Source of the DNA: Desulfobacterales bacterium
GTDB taxonomy: Bacteria; Desulfobacterota; Desulfobacteria; Desulfobacterales; UBA11574
DNA length: 9,183 nucleotides
Assembly: GCA_030145595.1 (NCBI GenBank)
Contig: JAQYVG010000138.1
Location: forward strand, 1-9,183
Reading direction: 5' to 3'
The notes below the pieces were generated by a model that saw only the letters and a program-made list of their open reading frames with translations, did not search any database and was not told the origin of the DNA. The first letter of the stretch is position 1. Each line of letters begins with the position of its first letter. A program made the position numbers and the translations under genes. Of this stretch, positions 5,182-9,183 are shown piece by piece.

Positions 5182-6210
5182 ATGAAGACGAAAACGTTGG
5201 CCGAATTGGCCGAATATGTCGGAGGTCGGGTTGTCGGAAACCCCAACTTAAAAATCTCTTCGGCCGCGACTCTCGAGGGTGCAGAGAACGGCGAGATTAG
5301 TTTCTTAGCCAATCGCAAGTACTTGAAGCTGCTCAGGACAACTAAAGCCGCCGCAGTCGTGGTTCAAGAGGAACTCGAGTCCCCTGCCGCATTATTAGTG
5401 GCGGATGACCCTTACTACGCCTTTACTCAAATAGTCGTTCTGTTGCACGGCCACAGGAAACATAAAAAGTTTGGAATTAGCGCTAAAGCTTCGATAGCCG
5501 AATCAGCGGCACTCGGCAAAGACGTTCACATCCATGATTTTGTGACGATTAATGAGAACGTGCGGCTCGGCGACAGGTGCATTCTGTACCCTGGGGTGTT
5601 TATAGGGCCGGATGCAGAGGTCGGCGATGACTGTGTTCTCTACCCCAATGTCGTTATTTACGACAGATGCAAAGTGGGCAACAGGGTGATTATTCATGCA
5701 AATACAACAGTCGGAGAGGATGGCTTTGGATTTGCAACACACGACGGTGTCCACCATAAGATTCCGCACATCGGCAGGGCCATCATTGAGGATGATGTGG
5801 AGCTTGGAGCTGCTTGCGCCATCGAGCGTGGGACGTTAGAGGATACGGTCGTCAGCAAGGGCAGCAAACTCGGGGATGCGGTGGTGATCGGCCACGGCAC
5901 CAGAGTTGGACCACATTGCTTGCTGGTGCCGCAAGTGGGCGTTGCAGGTTCCACCACGCTGGGTCATCATTGCGTAGCCGCCGGACAAGTGGGCATTTCG
6001 GGCCATCTTCACATCGGCAACAGGGTTACCATGGCAGCACAATCCGGCGTGGCCAATAACCTGGCCGACGGTGCGGTCGTATTCGGTTCACCGGCGTTCG
6101 ACGCGAACAAAGCAAAGCGTGCGTATTCTTTGATAAAACATTTGCCTGAAACCGTCAAGGGCGTCCGCAAGCTTGCAAAGCGGGTATCCGAGCTGGAGAA
6201 GGGTAGATAA
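5182..6210 (+). CDS. lpxD: UDP-3-O-acylglucosamine N-acyltransferase (LpxD family), stand-alone copy
   Basis: A 342-residue acyltransferase of lipid A synthesis, which transfers a 3-hydroxyacyl chain from ACP to UDP-3-O-acylglucosamine in the cytoplasm. The N-terminal uridine-binding domain keeps FLANRKY (41-47; Phe41, Asn44, Tyr47). The left-handed beta-helix of hexapeptide repeats spans about 100-305 and includes HANTTVGEDGFGFATHDG (172-189). A C-terminal helix follows (305-342). The catalytic His is His238 (VVIGHGT), and His275 (ISGHLHIG) is kept. Usual family motifs are changed: IDRG reads IERG (214-217), and DNLVQIGHN reads GDAVVIGHG (231-239). GAGG (5170-5173) lies 8 bp before the start. 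It stands alone among metal genes rather than beside bamA, fabZ or lpxA, so it is probably a paralogue. Nine of 16 arginine codons are AGA/AGG, against 0 of 16 in the CDF gene, suggesting a different origin. Confidence 0.88.
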   Translation: MKTKTLAELAEYVGGRVVGNPNLKISSAATLEGAENGEISFLANRKYLKLLRTTKAAAVVVQEELESPAALLVADDPYYAFTQIVVLLHGHRKHKKFGISAKASIAESAALGKDVHIHDFVTINENVRLGDRCILYPGVFIGPDAEVGDDCVLYPNVVIYDRCKVGNRVIIHANTTVGEDGFGFATHDGVHHKIPHIGRAIIEDDVELGAACAIERGTLEDTVVSKGSKLGDAVVIGHGTRVGPHCLLVPQVGVAGSTTLGHHCVAAGQVGISGHLHIGNRVTMAAQSGVANNLADGAVVFGSPAFDANKAKRAYSLIKHLPETVKGVRKLAKRVSELEKGR

Positions 6211-6242
6211 GGTAAAACGACTACCCCATGGACCGTTTTACC
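6201..6242. other. Alternative hairpins at the lpxD 3' end
   Basis: GGTAAAACG (6211-6219) and CGTTTTACC (6234-6242) form a 9-bp stem directly after the lpxD stop codon. An alternative stem pairs GGGTAG (6201-6206) with CTACCC (6221-6226); the two cannot form together. The first could mark transcript ends for the convergent lpxD and ZIP genes, but no T-run follows on either strand, so termination is uncertain. The remaining bases to 6318 show nothing else. Confidence 0.45.
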
Positions 6243-6318
6243 CTCAGTGGAAAAAATAAAGTCAGCATACAGTGGGCATTCTGTCAAGATTTAAAACGGG
6301 CTTGCGCACATCAAATTA

Positions 6319-7083
6319 TTAACCGAGCAAGTTGTCTAGCGCCATCATAATTACGAAACCGACCATCACTCCAAATGTAGCCAGACGCGACTTTCCTTTT
6401 GAGTGCGTTTCCGGAATTATTTCATCGCTGATGACAAACAGCATGGCTCCGGCAGCAAAAGCCAGAGCAAAAGGTAAAACAGGATGAAAAACGGTAACTG
6501 CTACGACACCCAACAGGCCTCCGATCGGCTCCACCAGTCCGGTTAAGGTTGCGATGCCGATCGCCCGCCAGCGGCTGTACCCCAGGCCCAACAGCGGCAG
6601 AGCTACCGCCAAACCTTCGGGCATATTCTGAAGCCCTATACCTATCGCCAGGCTGGTTCCGGCCCCCACGTCACCTGTCCCGAAACCGACGCCAACGGCC
6701 AGACCTTCCGGAAAATTGTGAATGGTAATCGCAATGATGAACAACCAGATTCTTTTCAGCGCGCTGGAAGGACCTTCAGGCCCCATGACGAAGTGTTCAT
6801 GCGGCAGCCACTTGTCAACTCTATCCAAAAAAACAGCACCTGCCAGCATCCCAAAGACCACGATATAAACACCATAGCCCGGCCATTGTTGGTCGCCGTA
6901 TTCAATCCCGGGAACAATCAATGAAAACGATGTTGCCGCCAGCATAACTCCGGCGGCACCGCCTAACATGGTGTTTAAAACTTTATCGGGAACGCTCTTG
7001 AAAACCAGGGCCGGAAGGGCGCCAACACCGGTCGCAAGACCGGCAAGCATACTCGCCAAAACGCCCATTGTAATATTGGACAT
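6319..7083 (-). CDS. ZIP-family divalent metal importer (GufA type)
   Basis: A 254-residue inner membrane transporter of the ZIP family with about eight spans, moving Zn(II) or a related cation toward the cytoplasm. The binuclear metal site is visible as HNFPEG in TM4 (His122, Asn123, Glu126) and QNMPEG in TM5 (Gln152, Asn153, Glu156), with Glu185 in GLVEPIGG. Gln rather than His in TM5 matches the GufA-type branch that includes Bordetella BbZIP. The central loop (about 88-110) has HEH at 95-97 and is the usual variable metal-binding region. GAGGTT (7089-7094) lies 5 bp before the start. It lies 71 bp downstream of hcp on the same strand with only the hairpin repeat between, so cotranscription is likely. 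Some ZIPs carry Fe(II) or Mn(II), and the sequence does not settle the substrate. Confidence 0.9.
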   Translation of the reverse strand: MSNITMGVLASMLAGLATGVGALPALVFKSVPDKVLNTMLGGAAGVMLAATSFSLIVPGIEYGDQQWPGYGVYIVVFGMLAGAVFLDRVDKWLPHEHFVMGPEGPSSALKRIWLFIIAITIHNFPEGLAVGVGFGTGDVGAGTSLAIGIGLQNMPEGLAVALPLLGLGYSRWRAIGIATLTGLVEPIGGLLGVVAVTVFHPVLPFALAFAAGAMLFVISDEIIPETHSKGKSRLATFGVMVGFVIMMALDNLLG

Positions 7084-7106
7084 GATTCAACCTCGAGACC
7101 TTTGCA

Positions 7107-7177
7107 ACTTGAATTAAGCGGCGCAGCCGCGTGTTATAAGATCGTGAAACGATCTTATCCTAGGATTGAATTCAAGT
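7107..7177. repeat. Compound two-hairpin repeat, copy B
   Basis: Outer arms ACTTGAATT (7107-7115) and AATTCAAGT (7169-7177) match over 9 bp. Inside are hairpin 1, GCGGC-GCA-GCCGC (7118-7130), and after 5 nt hairpin 2, ATAAGATCGT-GAA-ACGATCTTAT (7136-7158); CCTAGG (7159-7164) follows. The order, arm lengths and 5-nt spacing equal those of copy A at 3715-3790, and hairpin 2 differs by paired (compensatory) changes. It overlaps the hcp stop codon (7155-7157) and the last codons, and lies in the hcp/ZIP gap. Relative to transcription it is inverted compared with copy A. It resembles REP/BIME-type elements in size and placement. Confidence 0.65.
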
Positions 7178-8783
7178 CTTCTTCAGGAGTCTTTATCGGC
7201 ATAATGTTGAATTTTTCAACCAGCACATTAAGGATGTTAGGAGTAATAAAAGCCGGCAGCGACGGCCCCAGCCGGATATCCTTGATGCCCAAATGAAGCA
7301 GGGTCAACAGAATGACACAGGCCTTCTGCTCGTACCACGACAGAACCATGGAAAGCGGCAGATCGTTTACCCCGCACTCAAAAGCCCCTGCCAGGGCCAC
7401 CGCGATCTGGATGGCGCTGTAGGCGTCGTTGCACTGCCCGACATCCAAGAGTCTCGGTATACCGCCGATATCCCCCAGATCTTGATCAAAAAAGCGAAAC
7501 TTGCCGCAGGCCAGGGTCAGCACCACGCAATCTTCGGGTACCTGTTCCACAAACTCGGTGTAGTAATTCCGTCCGGGTTTGGCGCCGTCACACCCGGCCA
7601 CCAGAAAAAAGTGTCGGATGGCCTTGTTTTTGACCGCCTCGATCACCTGGCCGGCAACTCCCATGACAGCATTGTGCCCAAAACCCACCATTACGGACTT
7701 TCCGTTAGTATCTTCGGAAAAGCCGTCAAGTTCAAGGGCTTTTTCAATGACCGGCGCGAAATTCTTGTCGGCTATATGGGCAACACCCGGCCACCCTACC
7801 AGGCCGGTTGTAAAAAGATTGTCCATATAATCCTCTTTGGGCTTCTGAATACAGTTTGTGGTCATCAGTATGGCTCCCGGAAAAGCGGCAAATTCTTTCT
7901 TTTGATTCTGCCAGGCCGTCCCGTAGTGTCCATAAAAATGAGAATACTTTTTCAGTTCCGGATACCCGTGGCAGGGCAGCATCTCGCCGTGAGTGTACAC
8001 ATTGATGCCCCGGCCCTCGCTCTGCTTTAAAATCTCTTCTAAATCTTTTAAATCGTGTCCGGAAACCAGGATGGCCTTGCCTTGCTTGGCGCCCAGGGAA
8101 ACTGATGTGGGTACCGGGTGGCCGTAGGTGCCTGTATTGGCGGCATCCAGCAATTCCATGGCCCGCAGGTTGATCTCGCCACATTTTAAAACCAGGCCAA
8201 CATAATCGTCGGCACTCAGGTTCTTGTTCAAGGTTGCCGCCATGGCTTCTTGAATAAACGCGAAAACCTGCTCGTCGGTTTGTCCCAGAATCCGGGCATG
8301 ATCCGCATAAGCGGCAAGGCCTTTGATCCCATAGATCAAAAGCTCTCTGAGGGAGAGCAGGTCGGGATCCAGGTCAGGATCCGATTGTACCCCCACTTTT
8401 TCCCCCTGTCCAACCAAGCTTTCCAGGGTGGTCTCAGGAATAAATGCGGCGGATTCCTGGAAAAATTCGGTCTGGCCGCCGGCGGCTGCCACCTTTGCTT
8501 TTAAGCCATCCCGCAGCTCAACACATTCATTGATGAGCTGGACGAATCTTTGAGGATCAAAATCGACATTGGTCAAAGTGGAAAATACGGCTTCACAGGT
8601 AAAGCGGTTTACAGCATCATCATTAATACCGGCTTTACGAGCTTCCACGGCAACCAGAGACAACCCTTTCGTCGCGTAAATCAGTAAATCTTGCAAAGCT
8701 GCAACTTCATTGGTTTTGCCGCACACCCCGATTTGGGTGCAACCTTCGCCTTTAGCAGTCTGTTCACATTGATAACAAAACAT
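7155..8783 (-). CDS. hcp: Hybrid cluster protein (hydroxylamine/NO reductase)
   Basis: A 542-residue cytoplasmic iron-sulfur-oxygen protein, normal length for the anaerobe class. Hcp reduces hydroxylamine in vitro and is regarded as an NO reductase or S-nitrosylation factor in nitrosative stress. The N-terminal cubane site is Cys3, Cys6, Cys15 and Cys21 (CX2CX8CX5C), close to the class I Desulfovibrio pattern. All hybrid cluster ligands are present: His243 (SGHD), Glu267 (HGEM), Cys311 (TTNC), Cys398 (VAGCDG, the persulfide cysteine), Cys426 (LACGK), Cys451 (VGQCND) and Glu485 (SWYEQKA). The start is fixed by AAGGAGG (8790-8796), 6 bp upstream. The ferredoxin-type gene ends 59 bp upstream on the same strand and is the likely electron partner. 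The stop codon lies within the hairpin repeat. No promoter is visible in the gap, so the operon promoter is probably outside the window. Confidence 0.96.
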   Translation of the reverse strand: MFCYQCEQTAKGEGCTQIGVCGKTNEVAALQDLLIYATKGLSLVAVEARKAGINDDAVNRFTCEAVFSTLTNVDFDPQRFVQLINECVELRDGLKAKVAAAGGQTEFFQESAAFIPETTLESLVGQGEKVGVQSDPDLDPDLLSLRELLIYGIKGLAAYADHARILGQTDEQVFAFIQEAMAATLNKNLSADDYVGLVLKCGEINLRAMELLDAANTGTYGHPVPTSVSLGAKQGKAILVSGHDLKDLEEILKQSEGRGINVYTHGEMLPCHGYPELKKYSHFYGHYGTAWQNQKKEFAAFPGAILMTTNCIQKPKEDYMDNLFTTGLVGWPGVAHIADKNFAPVIEKALELDGFSEDTNGKSVMVGFGHNAVMGVAGQVIEAVKNKAIRHFFLVAGCDGAKPGRNYYTEFVEQVPEDCVVLTLACGKFRFFDQDLGDIGGIPRLLDVGQCNDAYSAIQIAVALAGAFECGVNDLPLSMVLSWYEQKACVILLTLLHLGIKDIRLGPSLPAFITPNILNVLVEKFNIMPIKTPEEDLNSILG

Positions 8784-8842
8784 ATAACGCCTCCTTTTTA
8801 AAATTGTTTTTATTTACGTTCATTTTCAATTAAATATTTAGG

Positions 8843-9106
8843 TCAACTCCGGGTACGCTGTAGAATTTTTCCCCGTGTGCTTATGACTATCTCCTCTATG
8901 GGGATTTTAACACCGGCCTTTTCCATGCCCTTTTTAACGATAATGGGAAGTCCGGAACAGCAGGGGACCTCCATGATCGGAATGGTAATGCTGTTCACCC
9001 CGGAATACTTGCAGATATCCGCAAATTTATCAATATAGTGCTGGGCGTCATCTAATTTAGGGCATCCCATCACAACCGCTTTTCCCTGCAAAAAATCACT
9101 GTGAAA
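8843..9106 (-). CDS. C-terminal part of an Hcp-associated 4Fe-4S ferredoxin-type protein (partial)
   Basis: The frame reads FHSDFLQGKAVVMGCPKLDD at its left limit, then contains MEVPCCSGL and ends TRGKILQRTRS. This matches, from memory, the C-terminal region of the roughly 200-residue 4Fe-4S binding proteins encoded next to hcp in anaerobes. The N-terminal CXXCXXC ferredoxin motifs should lie upstream but are missing. A TTG at 9091-9089 could be misread as a start, but it has no Shine-Dalgarno sequence, and family-like sequence continues through it to 9106. Beyond 9106 the sequence becomes an out-of-frame copy of 8979-9055 with stop codons, so the gene is cut there, probably by an assembly fault. 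It should be transcribed with hcp, 59 bp downstream, and may deliver electrons or assist cluster chemistry. Confidence 0.75.
   Translation of the reverse strand, partial: FHSDFLQGKAVVMGCPKLDDAQHYIDKFADICKYSGVNSITIPIMEVPCCSGLPIIVKKGMEKAGVKIPIEEIVISTRGKILQRTRS
8979..9055. repeat. First copy of a 77-bp exact direct repeat
   Basis: Bases 8979-9055 recur without change at 9107-9183, the very end of the window, with a 128-bp period. This copy lies inside the ferredoxin-type gene and is in frame (LDDAQHYIDKFADIC and onward), so it is the native copy. The flanking bases differ immediately (C at 8978, A at 9106). Confidence 0.9.
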
Positions 9107-9183
9107 GGAATGGTAATGCTGTTCACCCCGGAATACTTGCAGATATCCGCAAATTTATCAATATAGTGCTGGGCGTCATCTAA
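9107..9183. repeat. Second copy of the 77-bp repeat at the contig end
   Basis: This is an exact copy of 8979-9055, starting where the ferredoxin-type coding sequence breaks off and running to the last base. Relative to the gene it is out of frame and introduces TGA and TAA stops. A repeat of exactly 77 bp that ends at the contig terminus is what a de Bruijn assembler run at k=77 leaves when a path re-enters a node already used. A real 128-bp tandem duplication is the alternative. Confidence 0.85.

Noticed and set aside
7293..8030. + strand open frame of 245 residues opposite hcp
   Set aside because: It is antisense to conserved hcp catalytic motifs, with no domain similarity.
8843..9091. The ferredoxin-type fragment read as a complete 82-residue protein
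   Set aside because: The only start would be a TTG without a Shine-Dalgarno sequence, and family-like coding continues upstream of it to 9106.

Overview
The window looks like a metal and metalloid handling region from an anaerobic bacterium, most likely a sulfate-reducer-type member of the Desulfobacterota. That placement is an inference from protein style (anaerobe-type hybrid cluster protein, ACR3 arsenite pump, ArsR with a CVC metal site), AT-rich intergenic DNA carrying dispersed palindromic repeats, and moderate GC. It appears to be a metagenome or draft contig, because the right end has a 77-bp exact repeat typical of an assembly graph end.

Left part, all on the + strand: a repeat-bearing intergenic stretch (1-285); a clear sigma-70 promoter with a perfect inverted repeat over its -10 box; an ArsR-family repressor (343-687); a COG0701/ArsP-like permease with a CSC motif (740-1912); a long AT-rich imperfect palindrome (1974-2127); a 77-residue CPKC thioredoxin-like protein (2222-2455); and an ACR3 arsenite efflux protein (2503-3684). 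Together these form an arsenic-responsive export operon without a recognisable arsenate reductase. A cation diffusion facilitator (3833-4759) follows, behind a compound hairpin repeat and a possible promoter of its own.

Middle: just after the CDF gene, on the - strand, lies the first 34 codons of an IS110-family (DEDD) transposase (4766-4870), too short to be listed by ordinary gene calling. Upstream of it is a strongly structured leader (4874-5033) whose closing stem buries the transposase Shine-Dalgarno sequence. This is the decayed left end of an insertion sequence and may hold a relic of its bridge RNA. Next comes a stand-alone lpxD-like acyltransferase gene (5182-6210, + strand) with its own promoter and arginine codon use unlike its neighbours, suggesting a separate origin.

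Right part, all on the - strand: a ferredoxin-type 4Fe-4S protein fragment (8843-9106, N-terminus lost at the contig edge), hcp (7155-8783) and a GufA-type ZIP metal transporter (6319-7083), probably one transcription unit reading right to left. A second copy of the compound hairpin repeat seen after acr3 sits at the hcp/ZIP junction. The two copies differ by compensatory base changes.

The genes fit a metal and redox stress theme: export of arsenite (ACR3) and possibly organoarsenicals or other thiophilic species (permease plus redox partner), export of divalent cations (CDF), divalent cation uptake (ZIP), and nitrosative/oxidative stress defence (Hcp with its iron-sulfur partner). The most rewarding places to look are the IS110 relic with its structured leader, the covarying hairpin repeat, the odd lpxD, and the 77-bp terminal repeat, which is probably an assembly artefact.
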